61,823 nt of DNA from contig CAJJAN010000002.1 in assembly GCA_905182145.1 (NCBI GenBank), forward strand, positions 1 through 61,823. Direction: 5' to 3'. The notes under the pieces are model-generated. The model worked only from the letters and a program-made list of their open reading frames with translations, ran no database searches and was not told where the DNA came from. A program made the position numbers and the translations under genes. This DNA comes from an uncultured Pelagibacteraceae bacterium (GTDB lineage: Bacteria > Pseudomonadota > Alphaproteobacteria > Pelagibacterales > AG-422-B15). Below are positions 29,098 to 39,402 of this stretch, piece by piece (position 1 is the stretch's first letter; the number at the start of each line of letters is the position of its first letter).

Positions 29098-31755
29098 ATG
29101 GTATTAAAAATAGAAAATTTATTCTTTAAAAATAGGATGGCCATCCTATCTGGTTTTGTAGTTTTAACTATTGTTATGGGTTTTTTTGCTTCTCAATTAA
29201 AATTAGATGCAGGTTTCTATAAACAACTTCCAAGTAATCACAGTTTTATCAAAACATTTTATGAGTATGAAGATGCTTTATTTGGGTCAAATAATTTAAT
29301 TATTGCAGTAAGAAATACAGAAGGTGATATTTTTGAAAAAGATTTCTTAACAAAACTTTTGGAAGTATCGGAGGCAGTAAGATATTTACCTGGTGCAAAC
29401 CAAGCTTCTTTGACTTCATTGTGGACTCCAAACATTAGAGTGTTACGTGTTACAGAAGAAGGCTACGAAGCAAGTGCTGTGATACCAGGCAATATTATTC
29501 CTGAAGATTTAAATGACTCAGAGATACAAAAAATTAAAGAAAGAATTTTAACGGGTGGTCATGTTGGAAAAGTTGTTTCCAATGATTTTACTTCTGCGTT
29601 AATTAAAATTGAGCTTACTGAGTTTGATCCAAGAACAGGCGAACCTCTTGATTATTTGTCTTTAGGAAAGCTTCTTGATACTGAAATTAGAAATAAATTT
29701 GAGGATGAAAAATATAAAATTCATATAATTGGATTTGCAAAAATGATTTCGGATATTGCTAAAGAAGCAGGTGGGGTTGTTGTCTTTTTTATCATAGCTT
29801 TTCTATTAACAGTTTTATCTGTTTATTTTTACTCTAAATCATGGACCTTAACATTTCTTCCATTAATTTGCTCACTGACTTCACTCATATGGCAGTTTGG
29901 GATGTTAAAATTATTAGGATTTGGACTTGACCCATTAGCCATTCTTGTTCCTTTTTTAGTTTTTGCAATTGGAGTTTCGCATGGCATTCAGCAAATAAAT
30001 CAGATTACTAAAGAGGTAATAGATGGTCAGTCTGCAACTCAAGCAGCAAGATCAAGTTTTTCAAGATTATTAGTTCCAGGAACTATGGCATTAGTTACAG
30101 ACCTTGTAGGATTTGGAACATTAGTTTTTTTACCAATTGGAATGATTCAAGAATTGGGAATTACTGCTTCAATTGGAGTTGCAATGAAAATTGTAACAAA
30201 TCTTATTATGCTTCCACTTGCTGCATCCTATGCAACTTATAATGCCAACTTTATTATAAGAGCCGAAAAAGCAATTACTCAAAGAAGACATGCCATGCGT
30301 TTCTTTAGCAGACTTGCTGAACCAAAAACAGCATTCATAACACTTGGTATTAGCTCTATTTTATTTGTCTATGCAACTATTTTAGCTTCAGACAGACATA
30401 TTGGGGACCTACATGCGGGGGCTCCAGAACTAAGAGCTGATGCAATATATAATCTGGATACTAAGGAAATAACTTCAAGATTTAATATAACCTCTGATGT
30501 TTTAATTGTAATAATGGAAGTACCAGAACTTGCTTGTAGAATGTATGATGTAATGTCTGTTCAAGACAATTTTCATTGGTACATGGAAAATGTTGATGGG
30601 GTAACAGAGGTAATTTCCCTATCAGGTGTTGCAAGACAGGCAGCTAGTGGCTATGCAGAAGGCAATCCAAAGTGGAATTATATTCCTCGCCATGACAGAG
30701 CCTTAGGCTTTGTAACAAGTATTGCAGATCCTTCCACTGGACTATTAAATGAAAATTGTACAATTCTTCCAGTATATATATTTACCGAAGATCATAAAGC
30801 TACTACTATTGAGCACGTAATTAATGCAGCAAAAGAATATCAATCTAAATATCAATCTTTAGAAAGTTCAATCAAATTTAATTTTGCATTTCAACCACCA
30901 GAAGGTGAAAAAAAATATCCAACTCTTTTTCAAAACTATGGACAAGAAATTGATCATGCAAGAGAAGGTTTTGTTGAATATAAAGAATTTTCTGAAGATG
31001 AATGGATAGATTTTGGTTATCAAAATAACTTCAATACAAGACATTTAAATACTCAAAGACTATCATCATTATTTCAAGATGAAAATTTAGATCAATATGA
31101 TACTGCAGAAATAAGAGATATTCATGCTGCTCGAACAGCAATTCAAAATCTCTTCAATGATAATCCAAATTTAGATGCAATTACTTACAAAATTGATGAA
31201 ACGAATTTTAGATTAGCTAGTGGTACCGTTGGCATTATGCACGCCACTAATGAGGTTATAGAAACATCTGAACTACCAATGATGCTCTTAGTTTATGCCG
31301 TTATAATTTTATTAGTATTTATTACTTATCGTGATTGGAGAGCAACAATTTGTTGTACTGTACCCTTAACATTCGCAACAATGCTAGGTTATGCATTTAT
31401 GGAAATAATGGAAATTGGATTAAAAATATCGACACTACCAGTTATGGTTTTAGCGGTAGGTATAGGAGTAGATTATGCTTTTTATATTTATAATAGACTT
31501 CAAGTTTATTTAAAAGAGGGACTAGATATTACTGAAGCATTTAAAAATACTTTTGCTAACACTGGTGCAGCTGTAATCTTTACATCCCTTACTTTAGCAA
31601 TTGGGGTTTCAACTTGGTCATTTTCAGCCTTAAAATTTCAAGCTGACATGGGAATGTTGTTAACTTTTATGTTCATTGTTAACATGTTATGTGCAATGAC
31701 TACTCTGCCAGCACTAGCAGTTGTATTAGATAAATTGTTCCCTAGAAAAAATTGA
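29098..31755 (+). CDS. RND/MMPL-family membrane exporter
   Basis: The 885-residue protein is a large membrane protein of the RND superfamily, MMPL-like branch. It has the expected two halves, each with one membrane segment, a large periplasmic loop and a group of five membrane helices. The first half shows GGVVVFFIIAFLLTVLSVYF and FLVFAIGVSHGIQQI; the second shows MLLVYAVIILLVFITYRDWRA and VLAVGIGVDYAFYIYNRL. Relatives move lipids, hopanoids or hydrophobic compounds, or act as proton-driven efflux pumps. No membrane-fusion partner or outer-membrane channel is adjacent, and the substrate cannot be told from the sequence. The start ATG is preceded by a 265-nt gap. Confidence 0.8.
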   Translation: MVLKIENLFFKNRMAILSGFVVLTIVMGFFASQLKLDAGFYKQLPSNHSFIKTFYEYEDALFGSNNLIIAVRNTEGDIFEKDFLTKLLEVSEAVRYLPGANQASLTSLWTPNIRVLRVTEEGYEASAVIPGNIIPEDLNDSEIQKIKERILTGGHVGKVVSNDFTSALIKIELTEFDPRTGEPLDYLSLGKLLDTEIRNKFEDEKYKIHIIGFAKMISDIAKEAGGVVVFFIIAFLLTVLSVYFYSKSWTLTFLPLICSLTSLIWQFGMLKLLGFGLDPLAILVPFLVFAIGVSHGIQQINQITKEVIDGQSATQAARSSFSRLLVPGTMALVTDLVGFGTLVFLPIGMIQELGITASIGVAMKIVTNLIMLPLAASYATYNANFIIRAEKAITQRRHAMRFFSRLAEPKTAFITLGISSILFVYATILASDRHIGDLHAGAPELRADAIYNLDTKEITSRFNITSDVLIVIMEVPELACRMYDVMSVQDNFHWYMENVDGVTEVISLSGVARQAASGYAEGNPKWNYIPRHDRALGFVTSIADPSTGLLNENCTILPVYIFTEDHKATTIEHVINAAKEYQSKYQSLESSIKFNFAFQPPEGEKKYPTLFQNYGQEIDHAREGFVEYKEFSEDEWIDFGYQNNFNTRHLNTQRLSSLFQDENLDQYDTAEIRDIHAARTAIQNLFNDNPNLDAITYKIDETNFRLASGTVGIMHATNEVIETSELPMMLLVYAVIILLVFITYRDWRATICCTVPLTFATMLGYAFMEIMEIGLKISTLPVMVLAVGIGVDYAFYIYNRLQVYLKEGLDITEAFKNTFANTGAAVIFTSLTLAIGVSTWSFSALKFQADMGMLLTFMFIVNMLCAMTTLPALAVVLDKLFPRKN

Positions 31756-31828
31756 GCTAAGGCTTAAATATAATTTTTAAAAAAATACCCTATAGTTTTT
31801 TTTATCCAACTCTTGTAATATCCTAATT

Positions 31829-32005
31829 ATGGATACTCAAAATAAAGATTTGGATGTTGAAAAAGAAACTGTGCAATCAAAAAAAATCAACTGTGCCGGA
31901 ATTGGCGGTTCATTGGGTCATCCAAAAGTGTATTTAGATATGGGAGATTTAAATGAAATTAGATGCCCTTATTGTAGTAAGCTTTTTATTTTAGAAAATA
32001 GCTAA
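31829..32005 (+). CDS. Zinc-finger zf-CHCC domain protein (NDUFS6-like), 58 residues
   Basis: This small gene is absent from the ORF track. The ATG at 31829 opens a 58-codon frame ending at TAA 32003-32005. It contains the zf-CHCC pattern C...GH...CPYC, seen as INCAGIGGSLGHPKVYLDMG and EIRCPYCSKLFIL. This is the alphaproteobacterial relative of the NDUFS6 accessory subunit of mitochondrial complex I, though a role with complex I in this organism is inference. The first 18 residues are acidic/lysine-rich and unconserved. The stop lies 6 nt before the polA GTG, so the two are probably co-transcribed. Confidence 0.88.
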   Translation: MDTQNKDLDVEKETVQSKKINCAGIGGSLGHPKVYLDMGDLNEIRCPYCSKLFILENS

Positions 32006-32011
32006 ATAATC

Positions 32012-34825
32012 GTGTCAGAAAAAAAACATTTATTTTTAATCGATGGATCAGGTTATATTTTCAGAGCCTATTATGCTTTACCCCCTCTTTATAGAAAAAG
32101 TGATGGGCTGCCTACGGGTGCTGTTAATGGTTTTTGCAATATGTTATTTAAACTTATTGAAGATACTAAATCAAATTCAAAGCCTACTCATCTAGCAGTT
32201 ATATTTGATAGCGCCAGAAAAACATTTAGAAATGATATTTATAGCGATTATAAGGCCAATAGAGGTGAGCCACCAGAAGATTTAATTCCACAATTTCAGA
32301 TTATAAAAGATTCAGTTACAGCGTTTGGTATTCCATCAATTGAGTTAGCTGGATTTGAGGCAGACGATATAATTGCAACTTATGCTAAACAAGCAGCAGA
32401 CAAGAATTGGAAAGTTTCAATTGTTTCTTCAGATAAAGATTTAATGCAAGTAGTGACAAAAGATATCAATTTAATAGATACAATGAAGAATAAATCCATT
32501 GGTATAGAAGATGTTAAAGAAAAATTTGGTGTTGCTCCGGATCGTGTGATTGATGTGCAAGCCTTGGCTGGTGATAGCTCGGATAATGTTCCAGGGGCAC
32601 CTGGTATAGGACTAAAAACTGCAGCATTATTAATTAATGAATATGATAATTTGGAGAATCTTCTTGAGTCTGCAGATCAGATTAAACAAAACAAAAGAAG
32701 GGAAAGCTTAATAAATAATAAGGAGTTAATTAAAATAAGCAAACAACTTGTAACCTTAAAAGATGATGTAACTAATATTCAGTCATTAGATACCTTAAAT
32801 ATAACAAATATTAATTATGAAACTTTACTTCCTTTTTTACATGAGCTTGAATTATTTAAACTTAAAGAGCGTTTAACTAAAAAAAATCCAGATTTACAAA
32901 AAATAAAAATAATTTCAAAAAAGAAATTGCCAGAAGAAAAAGTTAATACCAACACAATAGAAATAAATGAAGAAAAAACTTCAGATAGTGTTTTAGAAAA
33001 GAGTAAATATATTTCAATTACAAATATGAAAGCATTAGAGCTATTGATGAAAGATATATATGATCTGGGCTATTTTGTATTTGACCTTGAAACAGATTCT
33101 CTAAATGTCATTGATGCTAATTTGATTGGAGTTGCAATATGTTTAAGTGTTAAAAGATCTTATTATATTCCTCTTGCACACAAAGATGAAGATGGAAAAA
33201 TTATCGAAGAACAAATAGACTTTAAGGAAGCCTTAAAGCAACTTAACAATATCTTAAGCAATAGTTCGTTAATTAAAATCGGTCATAATATAAAGTATGA
33301 TATTGCTGTATTAAAAAGATACAAAATTGATGTTGTTTCATTTGAAGATACAATGCTTATGTCATATATAAATGATGCTGGAAATCATCGTCATGGTATG
33401 GATGAATTAGCAAAAGTTCATTTCAATCGAGATACTATAAAGTTTAAAGATGTAGTTGGCACTGGGAAGTCACAAATCACTTTTGACTATGTAGAAATTG
33501 AAAAAGCAATAGAATATGCAGCTGAAGATGCAGAAATTACATTTAAGTTATACTTACTGCTAAAGAAAAAACTAAGTGAAGAAAAAAATATTAGTGCTTA
33601 TAACTATTTAGAAAAGCCATTAGTAGCTTCAATTCTAGAAATGGAAATTAATGGTATAAAGATTAACACAGAATATTTGCAGTCCTTGTCATCAGAATTT
33701 GAAAAAAAAATAAATAGTCTAGAAAAAACGATTTTTAAATTATGTGGAGTAGAATTTAATATTGGGTCCCCTAAACAATTAGGAGATGTTTTGTTTAATA
33801 AGCTTAACTTAACACCCCCTAAAAAAACAAAAACAGGAGAGTTTTCAACGGGAATTGAAGTTCTTGAGGACCTTGCTTTTGAAGGAAATAAAGTAGCTGA
33901 AGATTTAATAACTTGGCGTCAACTATCTAAACTTAAAAACACCTACACAGAGGCTTTGCAAACTCATATTAATAAAACTACACAAAGAATTCATACATCT
34001 TATGCCATGGCTTCAACTAATACTGGCAGATTATCCTCAAGTGACCCAAATTTGCAAAATATTCCAATACGGTCGACTGAGGGCAGATTAATAAGAAAAG
34101 CCTTTATTGCAGAAAAAGGATATAAAATTTTATCAGCAGACTATAGTCAAGTTGAGTTAAGAGTTTTAGCACACATTGCTAAAATAGAACCTTTGATAGC
34201 AGCTTTTAAGAATGGAGAAGATATTCATGCGTTAACGGCATCTGAGATTTTTAGTACTGATATAAAAAAAATAACTCCTGATTTAAGAAGAAGAGCAAAA
34301 GCTGTAAACTTTGGAATCATATATGGAATTTCTGCATTTGGTTTAGCTAAGCAATTATCAATCACAAATCATGAAGCAAACAATTTTATTAAAAAATATT
34401 TTGATAAATTTCCTGGCATAAAAAAATACATGGAAGATACCAAAGCTTTATGTAGAGAGCAGGGGTATGTTGAGACTCTTTGTGGTAGAAAATGTTTCTT
34501 TCCAAAAATAAAAGATAAAAACTTTGCATATAGATCTTTCCAAGAGAGAGCAGCGATTAATGCGCCAATTCAGGGAACAGCTGCTGATATAATTAAACGC
34601 GCTATGATAAAAATTTATGAAAAAAATATTTCCAACAACAATGATTGTAAAATGCTTTTACAAGTTCATGATGAATTAATTTTTGAGGTAAAAGAAAGTA
34701 AAATAGAAAAATATCAAGCATTAATTAGACAGGAAATGGAAAATGCTTTACATCCATTAATAAGTCTTGATGTGCCTTTATTGGTAGAATCAAGTTTTGG
34801 TGATAATTGGGATGAGGCTCATTAA
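32012..34825 (+). CDS. polA: DNA polymerase I
   Basis: Pol I fills gaps and removes RNA primers. All three domains are visible in 937 residues: 5' nuclease (FDSARKTFRNDIYSDYKANR; AGDSSDNVPGAPGIG), a 3'-5' exonuclease near residue 355 that keeps its metal-binding DLETDSL and AAEDAEITF motifs and so looks active, and the polymerase domain with motif A ADYSQVELRVLAHI near residue 709, motif B RRRAKAVNFGIIYG and motif C QVHDELIFEV. Start is GTG, 6 nt after the zf-CHCC gene. It is followed 3 nt later by the nucleotidyltransferase-cupin gene. Confidence 0.97.
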   Translation: MSEKKHLFLIDGSGYIFRAYYALPPLYRKSDGLPTGAVNGFCNMLFKLIEDTKSNSKPTHLAVIFDSARKTFRNDIYSDYKANRGEPPEDLIPQFQIIKDSVTAFGIPSIELAGFEADDIIATYAKQAADKNWKVSIVSSDKDLMQVVTKDINLIDTMKNKSIGIEDVKEKFGVAPDRVIDVQALAGDSSDNVPGAPGIGLKTAALLINEYDNLENLLESADQIKQNKRRESLINNKELIKISKQLVTLKDDVTNIQSLDTLNITNINYETLLPFLHELELFKLKERLTKKNPDLQKIKIISKKKLPEEKVNTNTIEINEEKTSDSVLEKSKYISITNMKALELLMKDIYDLGYFVFDLETDSLNVIDANLIGVAICLSVKRSYYIPLAHKDEDGKIIEEQIDFKEALKQLNNILSNSSLIKIGHNIKYDIAVLKRYKIDVVSFEDTMLMSYINDAGNHRHGMDELAKVHFNRDTIKFKDVVGTGKSQITFDYVEIEKAIEYAAEDAEITFKLYLLLKKKLSEEKNISAYNYLEKPLVASILEMEINGIKINTEYLQSLSSEFEKKINSLEKTIFKLCGVEFNIGSPKQLGDVLFNKLNLTPPKKTKTGEFSTGIEVLEDLAFEGNKVAEDLITWRQLSKLKNTYTEALQTHINKTTQRIHTSYAMASTNTGRLSSSDPNLQNIPIRSTEGRLIRKAFIAEKGYKILSADYSQVELRVLAHIAKIEPLIAAFKNGEDIHALTASEIFSTDIKKITPDLRRRAKAVNFGIIYGISAFGLAKQLSITNHEANNFIKKYFDKFPGIKKYMEDTKALCREQGYVETLCGRKCFFPKIKDKNFAYRSFQERAAINAPIQGTAADIIKRAMIKIYEKNISNNNDCKMLLQVHDELIFEVKESKIEKYQALIRQEMENALHPLISLDVPLLVESSFGDNWDEAH

Positions 34826-34828
34826 TTT

Positions 34829-35602
34829 ATGTCTGAAACTATAGTAATTGTGACCGGTGGTTTTGACCCTTTGCATTCAGGTCATATAGTTTATTTTAAA
34901 GACGCAAAAAAATTAGGCGATAAACTTATCGTTGGTGTTAACTCTGATGAATGGCTAGTTAATAAAAAAGGACGACCTTTTATGCCTTTGTCAGAAAGAA
35001 TTGAAATTATAAAAAATCTTACTGTTGTTGATGAGATTGTCACTTTTGATGATCAAGATAACTCAGCGTCTGGTGCAATTAGAACAGTTTTAGAAAAATT
35101 TCCAAACAATAAAATCTTATTTGCTAATGGTGGCGATAGGACTTCTGGCAATATATTAGAAATGGATGCATTTAAAGATCAAACAAATGTTGAATTTGTA
35201 TTTGGTGTTGGTGGAGATTTTAAGAAAAACTCTTCTAGTTGGATTCTTGAGGAATGGAAATCACCAACTGAAGAAAGACCTTGGGGGTCATTTAAAATTC
35301 TTGATGAAAAAAAACAATATAAAGTTAAGGAGCTAGTTGTAAATCCTGGAGCTAGATTAAGTCTTCAATCTCATAAAAAAAGAGAAGAAACATGGGTAGT
35401 GTTAGAGGGAGAAGCTACAGTTACAATTAATGAAGATATATTTACCAAAATAAAAAATGAAACCATTCATATTCCACAAGGTGCTAAACATCGACTTGAA
35501 AATAAACATGATAGTATTTTAAAGATAATTGAAATTCAAACAGGCACATACTTTGGTGAAGACGATATTACTAGATACGATGATGATTTTGGTAGAGTTT
35601 AA
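34829..35602 (+). CDS. Nucleotidyltransferase-cupin fusion protein (sugar-nucleotide type, substrate unknown)
   Basis: This 257-residue protein joins two modules. Residues 1-140 form a cytidylyltransferase-like domain of the RfaE2/TagD type with the HxGH motif GGFDPLHSGHIVYFKDAKKLGDKLIVGVNSD (partial quotation: GGFDPLHSGHIVYF) and PLSERIEIIKNL; residues 148-257 form a cupin of the type II mannose-6-phosphate isomerase kind (RPWGSFKILDE, LQSHKKREETWVVLEGEA, IHIPQGAKHRLENK). Each half has its metal- or nucleotide-binding residues, so both may be active. It could activate and isomerise a sugar phosphate, but the substrate is unknown. It starts 3 nt after polA. Confidence 0.75.
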   Translation: MSETIVIVTGGFDPLHSGHIVYFKDAKKLGDKLIVGVNSDEWLVNKKGRPFMPLSERIEIIKNLTVVDEIVTFDDQDNSASGAIRTVLEKFPNNKILFANGGDRTSGNILEMDAFKDQTNVEFVFGVGGDFKKNSSSWILEEWKSPTEERPWGSFKILDEKKQYKVKELVVNPGARLSLQSHKKREETWVVLEGEATVTINEDIFTKIKNETIHIPQGAKHRLENKHDSILKIIEIQTGTYFGEDDITRYDDDFGRV

Positions 35603-35665
35603 CTGAATAATTATTGAATTATTTATTTAAGACAAATTGCTAAAAATCTTATTAAATAAGTATGC

Positions 35666-36937
35666 ATGAAAACTAAATCTCCCTATTTTTACTTATTTTT
35701 ATTTTTATTTTTAAATGTTCTTAATTTTATTGACAGAAATATTTTGTTTGCATTTGGAAATGAAATAAAAGCAGATTTTAATTTAACTAATACTCAATGG
35801 GGCTTAGTTAGTGGTATTGTATTTTTATTTTTTTATGCAACGTGCAGTATATTTATTGGAGCATTAGGAGACAGGCTAAGTAGAACTAAAATAATAGCAG
35901 TTGGATTACTTCTATGGAGTTCAATGACTGCACTAACGGGCATGGCTAAAAATGTATTTTTACTATTTTTATCTAGAGCATTTATTGGTGTTGGCGAATC
36001 TTCTTTGACACCCAGTGCAATGTCGATGTTAAGTGATGTATTTCCTAAAGAAAAACGTGGTATGGCAGGTGGTATTTATTACTTTGGTATCCCGTTAGGA
36101 GTTGGACTAGGTTTTTTAATCCAAGCAACCCTTGGACCTATTTTTGGCTGGAGGAATATATTTATAGGGCTGGGTGTTATAGGCGCTTTAATAAGTATAT
36201 TTATCTATTTTTTAACTGAGCCTATACGAGGTGAAATTGATGGAATACAAAATCAAGAAAAAAGTTCTTCACTTAAAGATAGTTTAAAAGATACTTATAA
36301 AGCCGTTACCTCATCCAAATCTCTTTTTTTTGTAATCTTAGCTGGAACACTTAATAACATCCCTATTGGCGTAGGAAGTTTTGATTCAATCTGGGCTGTT
36401 CAAGAAAGAGGTTTTACAGCTGTAGAATATAATAGTTTATTTGGATTATATTTTATAATTGGAGGCGGAATAGGAACTATTGTTGGAGGTTACTTGTCTG
36501 ACTTACTAGGTAGCAAGTTAAAAGGTGGCCCAATGCATTTCTTATTTTATTCTTACTTAATCATGACACCTATAATTATCTTATATAGAATCGTATCTCC
36601 AGAGAGTATTTGGTTTTATATTTCATTATTTTTTATATCAATAAATATTTCTTTTTTTTATGGAGCTGTATTTTCTACTATTCAAAACTTAACTTCTACT
36701 AAAATAAGAGGGACAGTGATCGGACTTTGGGTATTAAGTGTTAATATATTTGGCATAGCCTTAGGAGCATTCTTAACAGGTTTTTTTGCTGACAATGTAT
36801 TCAATAATTATGAAGAACCTCTAACGATAACGATGATAGTAATGGGTGGTTTTGGAGTATTAGCTATGGTTTGTTATTATTTAGCTGGAATTTGGTATAG
36901 AGAAGATTTAGCTAAAGTTAATAGAGATTTTAATTAA
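35666..36937 (+). CDS. Major facilitator superfamily transporter, Spinster-like
   Basis: A 423-residue MFS protein with about twelve membrane segments. The N-terminal half has the MFS motif A region [16 protein letters not shown], and [26 protein letters not shown], typical of the spinster-like branch. The first helix has the DRNILFAFG segment common in that group. Substrates in this branch vary (lipids, sugars, organic anions) and cannot be read from sequence. No enzyme partner is adjacent; its 3' end overlaps pckA by 8 nt in convergent orientation. Confidence 0.85.
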   Translation: MKTKSPYFYLFLFLFLNVLNFIDRNILFAFGNEIKADFNLTNTQWGLVSGIVFLFFYATCSIFIGALGDRLSRTKIIAVGLLLWSSMTALTGMAKNVFLLFLSRAFIGVGESSLTPSAMSMLSDVFPKEKRGMAGGIYYFGIPLGVGLGFLIQATLGPIFGWRNIFIGLGVIGALISIFIYFLTEPIRGEIDGIQNQEKSSSLKDSLKDTYKAVTSSKSLFFVILAGTLNNIPIGVGSFDSIWAVQERGFTAVEYNSLFGLYFIIGGGIGTIVGGYLSDLLGSKLKGGPMHFLFYSYLIMTPIIILYRIVSPESIWFYISLFFISINISFFYGAVFSTIQNLTSTKIRGTVIGLWVLSVNIFGIALGAFLTGFFADNVFNNYEEPLTITMIVMGGFGVLAMVCYYLAGIWYREDLAKVNRDFN

Positions 36938-38507
36938 TTATTGGTCCAGATGATTTGATTTTTTCATCAACATCTGCCTCAAATTTTTTAAAATTTTCAA
37001 TAAACATATTGATAAGCTTATTAGCTTGAGCATCGTAAGCGTTAGGATCCGTCCAAGTATTCCTGGGGTTAAGTATGCTTGAGTCTATGCCAGCAATAGA
37101 TATAGGGATCATAAAACCAAAGTTCTCATCTTTTCTCATTTCAATATTAGATAAATTTCCTGAAAGCGCTTCATTTAATAGATGTCTTGTATTCTTAATT
37201 GAAATTCTCTCTCCAACTCCATAAACACCACCAGACCAGCCAGTATTTACTAACCAGCAATCAACACTAAATTCTGATATTTTCTTTTTTAGTAAATTTC
37301 CATATTCAATAGGATTACGTGGCATGAACGGTGCGCCAAAACAAGTTGAAAAAGTTGCAGTTGGTTCTGAACTTAACCCCATTTCAGTTCCAGCTACTTT
37401 GGCAGTATAACCCGATAAAAAGTGATACATAGCTTGAGCGGGAGTTAGCTTTGCTATAGGCGGTAAAATGCCAAACGCATCAGCAGTAAGCATGATGATA
37501 TTTTTTGGATGAGAAGTTTTTCCTGACATTGTAACGCCAGGAATAAAATCAAGTGGATATGCACCTCTTGTATTTTCGGTTATTGAATTATCATCTAAAT
37601 CTAACTCGCCATCAGCTGTCATCACAACATTTTCAATTACACTATTTTTCATTTGCGTAGTTGCAAATATTTCAGGTTCTGCATCTTTTGATAGCCTTAT
37701 TAGTTTAGCATAGCAGCCACCTTCAAAATTAAATAAACCTTCATCTGACCAGCCATGCTCATCATCTCCTAACAATGATCTGTTAGGATCAGCACTTAAA
37801 GTAGTTTTGCCAGTTCCAGAAAGACCAAAAAAAACTGCAGAGTCTCCATCTTTACCCGTATTTACAGAACAATGCATTGGCATTGTATTTCTATCAGGTA
37901 GAAGATAATTTAATAATGTAAAGACAGACTTTTTGGTTTCGCCAGCGTACTGTGTACCTCCAATTAATATAATTTTTTTATCCAAATTAATTGCAATCAC
38001 AGTCTCACTATTAATTCCATAAGTTGATGGATCTAATTTTAAATTTGGAAAATTAATTATTGTAAAGTCACTTGAAAAATTTTCTAATTCTTTTTCTGTT
38101 GGACGCACTAACATGTGACGTGAAAATAAACCGTGCCAGGCAAACTCAGTAATTATGGTTACAGGTAATGTAAAGTCTCTATCTGCTCCACCAAATAGAT
38201 CATGAACATAAAGCTCTTTTTCTTGAGCATAAGCTTCAAAAGCCTTTAAAATTTTATTAAAATTATCCTCACTAATTGCAACATTGGTATCACCCCAATG
38301 AATTTTATCTTCAGAAGATGCCTCTTTAACAAAAAATTTATCATTTGCTGAACGTCCAGTTTTTTCACCAGTAGTTACAACCAATGCCTCATGCTTTGAA
38401 GCCTTACCTTCTCCAGATGCTATAGCAGCACTATATAAATCATCTGAATTAAGATTCCTTCTGACATTTGCAGTAGCTAGAATTTTGTTATTTATTGGAT
38501 TTTCCAT
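36930..38507 (-). CDS. pckA: Phosphoenolpyruvate carboxykinase (ATP)
   Basis: PckA converts oxaloacetate to PEP in gluconeogenesis. The ATP-type enzyme (525 residues) shows the kinase-1a loop [28 protein letters not shown] (partial: [14 protein letters not shown]), the metal/PEP segments and the adenine-binding region ([15 protein letters not shown]). Divergence from chvI-chvG is a conserved alphaproteobacterial arrangement, where ChvI is known in some species to affect pckA expression. It converges on the MFS gene with an 8-nt overlap. Confidence 0.97.
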   Translation of the reverse strand: MENPINNKILATANVRRNLNSDDLYSAAIASGEGKASKHEALVVTTGEKTGRSANDKFFVKEASSEDKIHWGDTNVAISEDNFNKILKAFEAYAQEKELYVHDLFGGADRDFTLPVTIITEFAWHGLFSRHMLVRPTEKELENFSSDFTIINFPNLKLDPSTYGINSETVIAINLDKKIILIGGTQYAGETKKSVFTLLNYLLPDRNTMPMHCSVNTGKDGDSAVFFGLSGTGKTTLSADPNRSLLGDDEHGWSDEGLFNFEGGCYAKLIRLSKDAEPEIFATTQMKNSVIENVVMTADGELDLDDNSITENTRGAYPLDFIPGVTMSGKTSHPKNIIMLTADAFGILPPIAKLTPAQAMYHFLSGYTAKVAGTEMGLSSEPTATFSTCFGAPFMPRNPIEYGNLLKKKISEFSVDCWLVNTGWSGGVYGVGERISIKNTRHLLNEALSGNLSNIEMRKDENFGFMIPISIAGIDSSILNPRNTWTDPNAYDAQANKLINMFIENFKKFEADVDEKIKSSGPIIN

Positions 38508-38558
38508 AAATTTGAAGGGTCAATAAAACATATAATGAATATTTTGTTAAGGTAAAAT

Positions 38559-38608
38559 ATGACTAATTAGAAAAAATATGGGTATAATAGACTAGATATA
38601 GAGACTAG
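38559..38608 (+). promoter_or_regulatory. Candidate chvI promoter with direct repeats
   Basis: TATAAT at 38583-38588 follows ATGACT at 38559-38564 with an 18-nt spacer. Two AGACTAG copies lie at 38589-38595 and 38602-38608, directly downstream and 13 nt apart from start to start; a third partial GACTA is at 38561. Direct repeats suit an OmpR-family regulator such as ChvI, which would put autoregulation at the likely start site. All of this is from visual matching. Confidence 0.4.
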
Positions 38609-38663
38609 TTTTAAGTGCAATTAATGCCTTAAATTAAACATTTTTAGTCAACATAATAAAAAT

Positions 38664-39374
38664 ATGAATGATAAAAATAGGCCGTTAATTGCTCTTGTTG
38701 ATGACGATAGAAATATTCTTATGTCCATGGAGGAACTCTTAAAAAAAGAAGACTTTAATATTCACACTTACAGTGATGGTCAGTCAGCACTAAATAGTTT
38801 TTTTAAGCACCCACCAGATATCGCAGTAATTGATATAAAAATGCCAAGAATGGATGGTTATGAATTATTTAAAAAGATAAGAGAAAAACTTACTATTCCA
38901 GTAATTTTTTTAACATCTAAAGATAAAGAGGTAGATAGACTCAAAGGTTTAATGCATGGAGTAGATAATTATGTAACTAAGGGTGGCAACCTAACTATTC
39001 AAATTTTAATTGAAACTATTAAGAATACTCTAAATACTATCCAGACTATTGCTGATAAAAATGAAAAAAGTAAAATAATTGTTCATAATAAACTTAGGCT
39101 TGATATTGAGAGACAAGAGTGTGAGTGGAAAGAAGTTTTATTGCAAGATCCTTTAACTACCACAGAATTTAAAATTATTCATGAATTAGTAGTAAGACCA
39201 GGAATTGTAAAAACTAGAGAAAGGCTAATGGATATTGCCTATAAAGATGAAATTGATGTAGATGATAGGACAATTGATAGTCACGTTAAGCGAATTAGAA
39301 AGAAGTTTAAAAGAATTGACCCAGAATTTGACTCAATACACACACTATATGGATCAGGATATCAATGGAAATAG
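38664..39374 (+). CDS. chvI: OmpR-family response regulator ChvI
   Basis: ChvI is the response regulator of the ChvG/ChvI acid- and envelope-stress system, essential in several alphaproteobacteria. The 236-residue protein has a receiver domain (LVDDDRNILM; Asp57 in VIDIKMPRMDGYEL; FLTSKDKEVDR) and an OmpR-type winged helix (LTTTEFKIIHELV; DRTIDSHVKRIRKKFK; TLYGSGYQW). chvG follows 28 nt later and pckA is divergent, as in rhizobia. A candidate promoter with direct repeats lies upstream. Confidence 0.92.
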   Translation: MNDKNRPLIALVDDDRNILMSMEELLKKEDFNIHTYSDGQSALNSFFKHPPDIAVIDIKMPRMDGYELFKKIREKLTIPVIFLTSKDKEVDRLKGLMHGVDNYVTKGGNLTIQILIETIKNTLNTIQTIADKNEKSKIIVHNKLRLDIERQECEWKEVLLQDPLTTTEFKIIHELVVRPGIVKTRERLMDIAYKDEIDVDDRTIDSHVKRIRKKFKRIDPEFDSIHTLYGSGYQWK

Positions 39375-39402
39375 TTTTAAATATTTACTAGAATAATGTC
39401 AT

